Below, piece by piece: positions 56,322-64,000 of a stretch of DNA of 64,000 nucleotides. The position numbers and the translations under genes are program-made. Source of the DNA: Synergistales bacterium (GTDB lineage Bacteria > Synergistota > Synergistia > Synergistales > Aminobacteriaceae); contig BNVH01000002.1 in the NCBI GenBank assembly GCA_025997955.1, positions 35,803 to 99,802 of the forward strand, given 5' to 3'. The notes under the pieces were generated by a model. That model was not told the DNA's origin and searched no databases. It saw nothing but the letters and a program-made list of their open reading frames with translations. Each line of letters begins with the position of its first letter. The first letter of the stretch is position 1.

Positions 56322-58226
56322 GTGGAAGACAAGAGCGTAGATTTTAGTGAGTTTAAAGAATCGACGTATGACGAGTGGAAAGAAGCCGCAACGGCGGCCC
56401 TGAAAGGTGTGCCATTCGACAAGAGCATGTTCACTCAGACATACGAGGGAATACGCTTAGAGCCCATCTACACAAAAGAGAGTCTTAAGAATATCCCCGA
56501 GGCCGCGACTTTGCCGGGGGAATCTCCGTCTCTGCGCGGCAGCAGTTTTTCCGGTTACGTCAAGTCGCCGTGGGAGATAGCGCAGGTGTGCGACGCCGCG
56601 ACGCCAAGTGAGGCCAACGAAATAATCAAGCGCGACCTCGCAAAAGGCGCGACTACTATAACGGTCCGTCTCAGCGACGCCACATTGGACGCGTCCGATA
56701 AGAGTGACGGGAGCAGGGGCGTCTTTATCTCGTCGTCAAAAGATGTGGCTCGTCTACTCGACGGAGTCGATATAGCGCAATATCCCTTTCACATTTTTGC
56801 GGGCGCGTCAGCGAAGCCTCTTATTGACTTTATAGCGCCGCTTGGAGATTTGAAGGGCTGTATCGGCGCTGACCCGATAGGGTCTTACCTCCTGTTCGGT
56901 AAACTACCGCGCGCTTTGGATAAACTTTTGGACGAGGTGGGCGAGACCATTAATTTTGCCGAGGCAAAAGCCATGTCACTTCGCACGTTGCTGCTAAGGG
57001 GCAGCGTTTACCATGACGCCGGAGCAAACGCCGTGCAGGAAGTCGCTTTTGTGATGGCCTCCGCCATAGAGCTGGCTCAAGCTATGAGCGATAGGGACAT
57101 CGGCATAGACAAATTTGCCAAGCATATCAGATTCGAGTTCTCAGTCGGTTCTAATTTCTTTATGGAAATAGCTAAGATAAGAGCGGCTCGGGTTATATGG
57201 TCGCGTATCGCGGAGTCCTTCGGCGGTGGCGCGGACTCCGAAAGGGCCGATATTTTCGCGTCGACGTCGCTTTTCACAAAGACCGTCTACGACCCATACG
57301 TCAACCTGCTTCGCAACACCACAGAGGCTTTTTCGGCGGTGCTCGGCGGTGTGGACGGGCTCACGGTTGTGCCGTTTGACGCGGCCATACGAGCGAGCGA
57401 CGAATTTTCCCGCCGCGTCGCCCGCAACTCCCAGATAATGTTGCAGAACGAATTTCATCTGAGAGAGCCCATAGACCCCGCCGGTGGCTCGTGGTATTTG
57501 GAGTCTCTGACGGACGAGCTGAGCCGGCATATTTGGGCCGAGATTCAAAAGGTAGAGGGCAAGGGTGGAATAGTAGCCTGTATAAAGGACGGCTATGTAC
57601 AGAGCGAGATAGGCGAGATATTGCAGCAGAGGCTCAAAAAATTGGCCACGCGCGCGGACAGGGCGCTTGGAACCAACATGTACCCCAACGTCGCCGAGAC
57701 CCCTTTGACGGGCGACAAGCTAATCCCTATTAATATCAAGGAGCCTGAAATAACTCCGCTTCTTCCTCATCGCTGGACGGAGCAGTACGAGGAGATGCGG
57801 GGCAGGACGGAGAGCTTCAAGGCAAAGACCGGCAGCAACGTGCGCGTTTTCTTGGCCAACATGGGGCACATCCCGCAGCACAAGGCGCGCGCGGATTTCA
57901 TCACGGGCTTCATGGAAGTGGCCAACTTCGACATTATAAAGAACGACGGGCACGCCACGGTCGAGGAGTGCGCCGAGGCTGCCGTCAAGAGCGGCGGCGA
58001 TGTAGCTGTAATTTGTTCCACTGACGCTACTTATCCCGAACTTGTGCCGCCTTTGGCTAAGTTAATAAAGGCGAAGCAGCCGTCCATGAAGGTCTTCTTG
58101 GCCGGCGCTCCGGCGGAGGAGTTCAAGCAGTCGTATATAGACGCCGGTGTGGACGACTTTATTCACGTCAGGTCGAACTGTCTTGCGACGCTGACCGAGC
58201 TGCAAAAAGGAAAGGGGATGTTCTAA
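56322..58226 (+). CDS. mutA: Methylmalonyl-CoA mutase small (beta) subunit
   Basis: Non-catalytic partner of MutB, stabilising the heterodimer. The 634-residue protein has the mutase barrel fold (about 40-480), with RTLLLRGSVYHDAGANAVQEVA and DPYVNLLRNTTEAFSAVLGG, and a C-terminal cobalamin-binding-like domain (about 500-630) without the cobalt-ligand motif DxHxxG, as expected for this subunit. GTG 56322 is chosen because GGAGGAGGTG lies upstream. Its stop overlaps the mutB start by one base (TAATG). Confidence 0.95.
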   Translation: MEDKSVDFSEFKESTYDEWKEAATAALKGVPFDKSMFTQTYEGIRLEPIYTKESLKNIPEAATLPGESPSLRGSSFSGYVKSPWEIAQVCDAATPSEANEIIKRDLAKGATTITVRLSDATLDASDKSDGSRGVFISSSKDVARLLDGVDIAQYPFHIFAGASAKPLIDFIAPLGDLKGCIGADPIGSYLLFGKLPRALDKLLDEVGETINFAEAKAMSLRTLLLRGSVYHDAGANAVQEVAFVMASAIELAQAMSDRDIGIDKFAKHIRFEFSVGSNFFMEIAKIRAARVIWSRIAESFGGGADSERADIFASTSLFTKTVYDPYVNLLRNTTEAFSAVLGGVDGLTVVPFDAAIRASDEFSRRVARNSQIMLQNEFHLREPIDPAGGSWYLESLTDELSRHIWAEIQKVEGKGGIVACIKDGYVQSEIGEILQQRLKKLATRADRALGTNMYPNVAETPLTGDKLIPINIKEPEITPLLPHRWTEQYEEMRGRTESFKAKTGSNVRVFLANMGHIPQHKARADFITGFMEVANFDIIKNDGHATVEECAEAAVKSGGDVAVICSTDATYPELVPPLAKLIKAKQPSMKVFLAGAPAEEFKQSYIDAGVDDFIHVRSNCLATLTELQKGKGMF

Positions 58227-60412
58227 TGAGCGCGCGTCCTGATTTTACGAAGATAGAGCTGAAGAGGCCGCTGTCCCCCGATTCCATCAGCCTAAGCGGC
58301 TGGGAAAACGATTTTAAAAAAGAGACCGGACTTAGCGCGGGCGATATGACGGCGAAGACTATGGAGCAGATAGACCTCAAGCCGCTCTATACCGAAGCGG
58401 ACTATGAGGGCCTGAGCCACTTGGGCTATACCGCCGGGCTTCCTCCGTTCCTCCGAGGCCCGTATCCCACCATGTTCGTTACGCGCCCCTGGACGGTCAG
58501 GCAGTACGCCGGGTTCTCCACGGCCGAGGAGAGCAACGCGTTTTACAGACGAAACCTCGCGGCGGGGCAGAAGGGGCTTTCTATAGCCTTTGACCTCGCT
58601 ACTCACAGAGGCTACGACTCGGATCATCCGCGCGTCGTAGGGGACGTCGGCAAGGCCGGCGTCGCGGTCGATTCCATCCTCGATATGGAGATACTGTTCT
58701 CCGGGATACCGTTAGATCAGATGTCTGTCTCGATGACCATGAACGGCGCGGTTCTCCCCATCTTGGCGTTCTATATCTTGGCGGCCGAGGAGCAGGGCGT
58801 GGACAAGTCCGTCCTGAACGGCACTATACAAAACGACATATTGAAGGAATTCATGGTCCGCAACACCTACATCTACCCGCCCACCGCCAGCATGAGGATA
58901 ATCGGGGACATCTTCGCCTATACGTCCAAGTACATGCCCAAGTTCAACAGCATAAGCATATCCGGCTACCATATACAGGAGGCCGGGGCCACGGCTGACA
59001 TAGAGCTCGGCTACACCTTGGCGGACGGGTGGGAGTACCTCCGCGCCGGCATAAAGTCGGGCCTGACCATAGACAACTTCGCGCCGCGCCTGTCGTTCTT
59101 CTGGGGCATAGGCAAGAACTATTTCATGGAAGTGGCTAAGATGCGCGCGGCTCGCATGATATGGGCCAAGATGGTCAAAACGTTCAACCCCAAGAACCCC
59201 AAGTCGATGGCTCTTCGCACCCATTGCCAGACCTCCGGCTGGAGCCTCACGGAGCAAGACCCGTTCAACAACATAGAGCGCACCTGCATCGAGGCTATGG
59301 GCGCGGCTCTGGGACACACTCAGTCGCTGCACACAAACGCCCTCGACGAGGCCATAGCTCTGCCTACCGACTTCTCGGCGCGCATAGCGCGCAACACGCA
59401 GATATACATACAGGACGAGACGAAGGTCTGCAAGGTCATAGATCCTTGGGGAGGCTCTTATTACGTGGAGTACCTGACGGACGAGCTGATACGCAAAAGC
59501 TGGGCGCATATCCAGGAAGTGGAGGCGCTTGGCGGAATGGCCAAGGCCATAGATACGGGCCTGCCCAAGATGAAGATAGAGGAGGCGGCCGCGCGTATGC
59601 AGGCGCGTATCGACTCCAAGGCCGAGAAGATAGTCGGGGTAAACGCTTTTAGGCTCGATAAAGAAGACCCGATAGAGATTCTGGAGGTCGACAACAGCGC
59701 GGTTCGCGAGGCTCAGATTGCGCGTCTCGCAAAGCTGCGCACTGGCCGCGACCCGGAAAAAGTCCGTTCCTCTTTGGAGGCTATAACTAAGGCTATGGAT
59801 ACGGGAGAGGGTAACTTGTTGGAATTGGCCGTGGACGCGGCCCGCGCGCGCGCGTCACTCGGCGAGATCTCGGACGCTGTGGAGAAAGTATGCGGCAGAC
59901 ATAAGGCGATAGTTCGCTCTATATCAGGCATATACAGCAGCGAATTTACTGACGAGGACGTTATCGGCGAGGTTCGCGAGATGACCGACGCGTTTGAAGC
60001 CAAGGAAGGCAGACGGCCGAGAATCATGGTCGTCAAGATGGGTCAGGACGGACACGACAGGGGCGCTAAAGTAATAGCCACGGCTTTCGCTGACATGGGC
60101 TACGACGTGGACGTAGGGCCTCTCTTCCAGACCGCCGAGGAGGCGGCTCAGGACGCGGTCGACAACGACGTCCATATCGTGGGCATGAGCTCTCTCGCGG
60201 CCGGGCACAAGACGCTCCTACCTCAGCTCGTCGAAGAGCTGAAAAAGCGCGGGCGCGAGGACATAATGGTCGTGATAGGCGGCGTCATACCGGCTCAGGA
60301 TTACGATTTCCTGAGAGAGCGCGGCGCGTCGGCGATATTCGGCCCTGGCACGGTCATTCCGGTGGCCGCCAAAAAAGTTATGGAGGAGCTGAACAGGCGT
60401 GTCTTCGGTTAA
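58226..60412 (+). CDS. mutB: Methylmalonyl-CoA mutase large (alpha) subunit
   Basis: Adenosylcobalamin-dependent interconversion of succinyl-CoA and methylmalonyl-CoA. Length 728. The substrate barrel covers about 1-560 with GYDSDHPRVVGDVGKAGVAVD and RNTQIYIQDETKV, and the cobalamin domain (about 595-728) has the DxHxxG motif as D608, H610 and G613, plus VVIGGVIPAQDY. It is translated from the mutA stop. The pathway can serve propionate fermentation or its reversal; an epimerase and carboxylase/decarboxylase are not in the window. Confidence 0.97.
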   Translation: MSARPDFTKIELKRPLSPDSISLSGWENDFKKETGLSAGDMTAKTMEQIDLKPLYTEADYEGLSHLGYTAGLPPFLRGPYPTMFVTRPWTVRQYAGFSTAEESNAFYRRNLAAGQKGLSIAFDLATHRGYDSDHPRVVGDVGKAGVAVDSILDMEILFSGIPLDQMSVSMTMNGAVLPILAFYILAAEEQGVDKSVLNGTIQNDILKEFMVRNTYIYPPTASMRIIGDIFAYTSKYMPKFNSISISGYHIQEAGATADIELGYTLADGWEYLRAGIKSGLTIDNFAPRLSFFWGIGKNYFMEVAKMRAARMIWAKMVKTFNPKNPKSMALRTHCQTSGWSLTEQDPFNNIERTCIEAMGAALGHTQSLHTNALDEAIALPTDFSARIARNTQIYIQDETKVCKVIDPWGGSYYVEYLTDELIRKSWAHIQEVEALGGMAKAIDTGLPKMKIEEAAARMQARIDSKAEKIVGVNAFRLDKEDPIEILEVDNSAVREAQIARLAKLRTGRDPEKVRSSLEAITKAMDTGEGNLLELAVDAARARASLGEISDAVEKVCGRHKAIVRSISGIYSSEFTDEDVIGEVREMTDAFEAKEGRRPRIMVVKMGQDGHDRGAKVIATAFADMGYDVDVGPLFQTAEEAAQDAVDNDVHIVGMSSLAAGHKTLLPQLVEELKKRGREDIMVVIGGVIPAQDYDFLRERGASAIFGPGTVIPVAAKKVMEELNRRVFG

Positions 60413-61529
60413 AAAACCGGAATGGACGCCACCCGAGGCTGGCGCCGAGTTTGCCTCACATGTTATGAGCGGCGTAGACGACAGTCATGACGGCATGTCG
60501 TCTACGCCCGTTGTCGCGCTTTCGGCGTCGCATAGACGCAGACAGCTTTCGCTAGGTGATTATGTGAGTGGTGTTTTCGCTGGCGACAGGACAATCCTTT
60601 CAAGAGCCATCACGCTCGCTGAGAGCAACTCGCCCGCGCATTTCGAGCTCTCGCAGCAAGTCATCAAAGAGGCGCTGCCAAAAACCGGGGCCGCTGTGCG
60701 CGTCGGGATAACCGGCGTCCCCGGCGCCGGCAAGAGTACGTTTATAGAGGCGCTCGGATGTCGCCTCTGCGAGCGCGGCAAGAAGGTCGCTGTTTTGGCG
60801 GTAGACCCGAGCAGCAGCGTCAGCAAGGGGAGCATATTGGGCGACAAGACGAGAATGGAAAACCTCGCCAAACAGAAAAACGCCTTTATAAGGCCGTCGC
60901 CCTCCGGCGGCACGCTGGGTGGCCTCACCCGCAAAAGCAGAGAGACGATGCTTCTCTGCGAGGCCGCCGGCTATGACGTTATTTTGGTCGAGACAGTCGG
61001 AGTCGGGCAGAGCGAGACTACGGTGCGGTCGATGGTCGACTTTTTTTTGCTCGTCGTGATAACCGGGGCCGGCGACGACCTTCAGGGTATGAAAAAGGGC
61101 GTCATGGAACTAGCGGACGCTATCTTGGTGAACAAAGCGGACGGAAACAACGAACTGAAAGCGGAGACCACTAAAGTAGAATACGACAGAATGCTACACT
61201 ATCTGAGGCAGGCCACCGAGGGATGGACGACGCGCGCCTACACATGCTCGTCCGTGACGGGCAAGGGCGTGGACGAGATATGGGACACCATAGAACAGTT
61301 TATGGGAGTTGTCAAGGGGTCGGGAGTGTTTGGCGAGCGCAGAAAACAGCAGGTTCTCTCGTGGGTCTACACGATGGTCGAAGATCAGCTCAGGCAAAAG
61401 TTCTACAGACACCCCTGTGTAGCGCGCATCAAAGAGCGAGTGGAGCGCCAAGTGGTTTCAGGGGAACTCTCCGCGACGGGCGCGGCTACCGAGCTCTTGA
61501 GGGCGTACGGATTGGACGTATCCGATTGA
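60399..61529 (+). CDS. meaB: MeaB-type G-protein chaperone of methylmalonyl-CoA mutase
   Basis: GTPase that loads and protects the cobalamin of MutB. The P-loop GVPGAGKST lies near residues 106-114, followed by VLAVDPSSSVSKGSILGDKTRM, PSPSGGTLGGLTRK, ILVETVGVGQSE and VNKADGNN (G4). Length 376, with a 45-residue N-terminal extension beyond the usual start. It overlaps mutB by 14 bases. The GTG has a GGAG site. This context makes MeaB far more likely than the ArgK name sometimes attached. Confidence 0.95.
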   Translation: MSSVKKPEWTPPEAGAEFASHVMSGVDDSHDGMSSTPVVALSASHRRRQLSLGDYVSGVFAGDRTILSRAITLAESNSPAHFELSQQVIKEALPKTGAAVRVGITGVPGAGKSTFIEALGCRLCERGKKVAVLAVDPSSSVSKGSILGDKTRMENLAKQKNAFIRPSPSGGTLGGLTRKSRETMLLCEAAGYDVILVETVGVGQSETTVRSMVDFFLLVVITGAGDDLQGMKKGVMELADAILVNKADGNNELKAETTKVEYDRMLHYLRQATEGWTTRAYTCSSVTGKGVDEIWDTIEQFMGVVKGSGVFGERRKQQVLSWVYTMVEDQLRQKFYRHPCVARIKERVERQVVSGELSATGAATELLRAYGLDVSD

Positions 61530-62041
61530 CGGACGACTCCCGTCAAGAACGCGTTTACTCGTTCGCTCCTATTCTGGGAGAAGAGCCGATTCTTTTGATT
61601 TTGGGCTCTATGCCGAGCGTACTGTCCTTAGAAACAGGACGGTATTACGGCAACGAGAGAAACGACTTTTGGCGGCTCGTCAGCGCCGTGTTGGAAGAAC
61701 CTTATATGGAAATATACGAAAAACGCGTCGCCATGCTCATCAGGCGGCGCGTCGCTTTATGGGACTCCATGCGCTCCTGCGTCCGTCCGGGCTCGCTCGA
61801 CAAAAATATCAAAGAGGAGGAGCCTAACGACATAGCAATGCTGCTATATGAAAACCCGACTATCCACACAGTGGCCTTCAATGGGCAGATGGCCGAGAAG
61901 ATGTATTTCAAATACAAAAAAGCGAGCTGTGAGGTGGAGTATATTTCGCTGCCGTCGTCAAGCCCCGTCCCGAGGCGGAATGTAAAGAGTTTCGAGGATA
62001 AGCTTAGGGTATGGCTGAGTTTGCGGCATATTTTAAAATAG
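61526..62041 (+). CDS. DNA-deoxyinosine/uracil DNA glycosylase family protein
   Basis: 171 residues of the small UDG superfamily. The FAPILGEEPILLILGSMPS start near 13-31 (GSMPS is the motif 1 counterpart), YYGNERNDFWRLV near 40-52, and EYISLPSSSPVPRRN near 145-159 (motif 2) are typical of the hypoxanthine-DNA glycosylases. It would excise deaminated bases from DNA. The start TTG overlaps the meaB stop by four bases (TTGA). The frame stays open far upstream, but inside meaB it is a shadow. A terminator follows directly. Confidence 0.8.
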   Translation: MTDDSRQERVYSFAPILGEEPILLILGSMPSVLSLETGRYYGNERNDFWRLVSAVLEEPYMEIYEKRVAMLIRRRVALWDSMRSCVRPGSLDKNIKEEEPNDIAMLLYENPTIHTVAFNGQMAEKMYFKYKKASCEVEYISLPSSSPVPRRNVKSFEDKLRVWLSLRHILK

Positions 62042-62075
62042 CCCAAAACCTTGATTTTACAAGGGTTTTGGGCTA
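62039..62075. terminator. Bidirectional intrinsic terminator
   Basis: TAGCCCAAAACC (62039-62050) pairs over 12 bases with GGTTTTGGGCTA (62064-62075), with extra TTG/CAA pairs inside past a bulged G. On the minus strand it is followed by TTTTAAAATA, giving a stop for the tRNA-Leu transcript; on the plus strand the T run is shorter. It begins inside the glycosylase stop codon. Confidence 0.75.
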
Positions 62076-62090
62076 TTTAAATGCTTATAA

Positions 62091-62176
62091 TGGTGCGGAG
62101 AGGGAGAATCGAACTCCCACGGCTTGTGGCCATAAGATCCTTAGTCTTACGCGTCTACCATTTCCGCCATCCCCGC
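62091..62176 (-). tRNA. tRNA-Leu(AAG)
   Basis: 86-base class II tRNA with encoded CCA. The acceptor pairs GCGGGGA with TCTCCGC; the variable arm (TGGCCACAAGCCG) is long; the T loop is TTCGATT. Anticodon stem TAAGA/TCTTA closes a loop CTAAGGA, so positions 34-36 read AAG. It would decode CUU, and CUC if A34 is turned to inosine. Most bacteria use GAG here. Confidence 0.85.
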
Positions 62177-62202
62177 AGATTAAAACCAAACCAACGACAG
62201 AG

Positions 62203-62231
62203 AGTTTACTCTATTTTTCAAAGGTAGTCAA
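62203..62231 (-). promoter_or_regulatory. Sigma-70 promoter of tRNA-Leu(AAG)
   Basis: On the minus strand TTGACT (62226-62231), a 17-base spacer and TAAACT (62203-62208), 27 bases upstream of the tRNA. Confidence 0.8.
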
Positions 62232-62249
62232 CAGGTTTTTCTGAACTTT

Positions 62250-63755
62250 TTACCTTTTTGGCTTTGGCAGAGTTTTTGCGCTCTTCGCAGGGGGACTTTT
62301 CATCGTTTCCATATCATCTACCTTAAAGAAAGTCAGCAACTCGGTCAGGTTGTCGGCCAACTTAGACATGTCTTCCGCGTCTATAGCTATTCTTTCGGAG
62401 GATGAGGCCACACTGCCTATGCCTTTGCGGATGTTCTCGCCGGCCGTGGCGGCGCTCCGCACCCGAGCGGCGATGCTCTGCACCGCCTCGGCTATCTCCT
62501 CACTCGACGCGGCCTGCTCCTCGGAGACCGCGGCCAAGTCTTGGGTCGCGGCCGAGATGTCCTTCAGGTATTCAAGCATCTTAGCTATCAGTTCCTCTGT
62601 TTCCTTTGATAGGCTTCTGGCGCCTTCGGAGCCTTTAGCGTTTTCAAGAGACAGATTGACCACTATGTCAAGGTCACCCGTTATTGTTTTGGCCAGCTCT
62701 TCGATGTTCTTTGCCGCTACGTTGCTGTCTTCGGCGAGTTTGCGGACTTCCTCGGCGACGACCGCGAAACCGCGCCCGGCGTCGCCGGCGCGCGCCGCCT
62801 CTATGGCCGCGTTAAGCGCCAACAAGTTCGTCTGGTCGGCTATACCGCCTATCTGAGTCACGAAGTTCTGTATTTGCCGCGCCCTCGTTCCGAGTTCCTG
62901 TACACTCTTGGCCGACTCGGCGGCGTTCTTGGCGACGTTGTCGATTCCGTTCACCGCGCGCTGCACGGACTTCATGCCGTTCTCTCCGGCGTTCATTGCC
63001 TCTTCGACCTTGCGGGCTATGTCGGTTCCCTTCTCGGCGGTCGCCTGAGCTCCAGCCGCGACTTCCTCCACTGACGCGTTGACCTCTTCGGTGGTGGAGG
63101 AGAGAGCTTGGAGGTTTGTCCCCACCTCATCGACGTTGGCGCGGAACTCTTCCACTGAGGCGCTAGTCTCCTCGGCCATAGCCGAAAAATCCTGCGCCGT
63201 TTCATTGATACTGCCGCTCGCGTCCTTTACCGAACTTATAGTTTCTTGCAGTTTATCCGCCATATCCTGAAGCGACTGCCCCATATGCGCGAGTTCGTCC
63301 TGTCCAACTGTATCAAATTTCGCCGTGAGATCGCCGCCGGCGAAGATGTCGATACCACTTCGCACTTTGCCGATAGGCACCGTTATCATGCGGGCTATCA
63401 AAACGGCAAGAGTAAGACCCAAGACAACGGCCGCCGATGCCGAACCCGACAGCCCCAAAATCCTTGCGTGAGTTCTAGTCTCCGCTTCCCTGTTGACTTC
63501 TTCGGCGATTTTCGCCAAGAGGTTCACGAGGTCGTTGTTGAATTGCGTGAACGCTTCAGCCGCTACGGCGGTTTTGCCGCCGGAGGTTAGGCTTTTGTCT
63601 ACCTCAGCTATTTGTTCGGGGGTGGCTTTGGGGTCTAGCAATACTGAGACGCAATCGTCTTGCGCGTCTCGGTACGCGGCTCGCAGCGAGTCGTATTTTT
63701 TCATAAGCTCAGCTTCTCGCGAATCAGAGCCGCTATGTCTACCATACAGAAACAA
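62250..63755 (-). CDS. Methyl-accepting chemotaxis protein, 5'-truncated
   Basis: Chemoreceptor that controls CheA and flagellar rotation. The 501-residue reading starts in the middle of a periplasmic helical domain, then has a membrane helix (about 105-125), HAMP (about 127-180) and the signalling domain with the hairpin tip IGGIADQTNLLALNAAIEAARAGDAGRGFAVVAEEVRKLA near 300-340. The frame reads back a further 20 codons without a start and meets TGA at 63813-63815. A first membrane helix, normal in the family, is missing. It is probably nonfunctional or a soluble-headed remnant. The TTG start is a formal choice only. Confidence 0.8.
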   Translation of the reverse strand: MFLYGRHSGSDSREAELMKKYDSLRAAYRDAQDDCVSVLLDPKATPEQIAEVDKSLTSGGKTAVAAEAFTQFNNDLVNLLAKIAEEVNREAETRTHARILGLSGSASAAVVLGLTLAVLIARMITVPIGKVRSGIDIFAGGDLTAKFDTVGQDELAHMGQSLQDMADKLQETISSVKDASGSINETAQDFSAMAEETSASVEEFRANVDEVGTNLQALSSTTEEVNASVEEVAAGAQATAEKGTDIARKVEEAMNAGENGMKSVQRAVNGIDNVAKNAAESAKSVQELGTRARQIQNFVTQIGGIADQTNLLALNAAIEAARAGDAGRGFAVVAEEVRKLAEDSNVAAKNIEELAKTITGDLDIVVNLSLENAKGSEGARSLSKETEELIAKMLEYLKDISAATQDLAAVSEEQAASSEEIAEAVQSIAARVRSAATAGENIRKGIGSVASSSERIAIDAEDMSKLADNLTELLTFFKVDDMETMKSPPAKSAKTLPKPKR

Positions 63756-63851
63756 GGTAGAAAAGTATTCGCCAGTCTTCAGTCTGTTTTTATGGGCGTT
63801 CCTCTTAGCCTGTCAAGTCCTGAGTAGTTACAAAAATTTTATGAAACGGCC

Positions 63852-63909
63852 GTGGTACCAATGCGAGGGGTACTTGACAAAAACGAGAAAAAAACTATAT
63901 TTGTACCAC
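63852..63909 (+). promoter_or_regulatory. Promoter flanked by inverted GTGGTAC repeats
   Basis: TTGACA (63874-63879), a 16-base spacer and TATATT (63896-63901) form a clear promoter. GTGGTAC (63852-63858) and its reverse complement GTACCAC (63903-63909) flank it, in an operator-like arrangement. Confidence 0.55.
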
Positions 63910-63995
63910 AATGAATAAATTTTCAGACTATTGTTTTTGGGTGCAGTTGCTCTTGTTATAACTTTACGCAAATTCGTTTGGAGGGTTGATTCACT

Positions 63996-64000
63996 ATGCA
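63996..64000 (+). CDS. Start of an unidentified gene running off the right edge
   Basis: ATGCA follows GGAGGG (63980-63985) by ten bases, about 95 bases after the promoter at 63874-63901. Only the first codon and two bases are in view, so nothing can be said about the product. Confidence 0.4.

Noticed and set aside
60399..61529. ArgK (arginine transport kinase) for the MeaB gene
   Set aside because: The name comes from an old assignment to this G-protein family; direct overlap with mutB makes the mutase chaperone role far more likely.

Overview
The window looks like a chromosomal segment of a Synergistota bacterium, probably Synergistaceae; the genus cannot be told from the sequence. The best clue is the C-terminal GGCNS-hydrophobic-RLRKR tail of the gene at 47232-51653, which matches the Synergist-CTERM sorting signal. 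Two flagellins, the flgF-flgG-flgA cluster, LarB/LarC, the methylmalonyl-CoA mutase set and frequent TTG and GTG starts with strong GGAGG ribosome sites fit. Genes are dense on both strands, and no gene-free stretch exceeds 300 bases.

Layout. 1-8860: metabolic and small membrane genes (pcm end, pepT, comB, larC, a DUF4230 protein, a TIGR02757 gene, an HD gene, a CPBP protease, ptb, a GNAT enzyme). 8816-9123: tRNA operon Leu(UAA)-fMet-Met on the minus strand, with a clear promoter. 9200-16000: cell wall and division block murC-murB-ftsQ-like-ftsA-ftsZ-SPOR protein. 16046-24344: moaC-mogA fusion, then FIST sensor, hybrid histidine kinase and smc. 24472-27922: a very large flagellin with a beta-helix-like repeat insert, a 13-base G tract and a frameshift near its 3' end. 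28220-37777: an Rpn-type nuclease, then RNA-modification and housekeeping genes on the minus strand (rluC, yhaM-like, SH3 protein, sua5, dus, coaX, a PEP-binding-domain protein). 37945-45841: sahH-mtaD-ecfT-truA-mreB, then flgF-flgG-flgA. 45843-52210: minus-strand operon idi, flagellin/M6-protease chimera, sir2, larB. 52372-56065: two small-molecule-kinase-like genes that converge and overlap, then a polyferredoxin and an exported flavodoxin. 56322-62041: mutA-mutB-meaB and a small DNA glycosylase. 62091-64000: tRNA-Leu(AAG), a 5'-truncated chemotaxis receptor, and a promoter plus start codon of a gene leaving the window.

How the genes work together. The division block builds UDP-MurNAc precursors and the Z-ring. 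sahH and mtaD both clear S-adenosylhomocysteine and methylthioadenosine. The mutA/mutB/meaB set interconverts succinyl-CoA and methylmalonyl-CoA with a protecting G-protein. LarB and LarC are two of the three nickel-pincer cofactor enzymes, encoded about 40 kb apart. coaX, dus, sua5 and the PEP-binding gene are packed tightly enough to be co-transcribed.

The most unusual material is flagellar. One flagellin carries nine GG-T-I-GG-V repeats and a G13 tract, a strong candidate for slipped-strand on/off switching. A second gene joins a complete flagellin N-terminal region to an M6-type metalloprotease, two Ig-like repeats and a Synergist-CTERM anchor, with no flagellin C-terminus. I know of flagellins with an inserted metallopeptidase, but not of this architecture.
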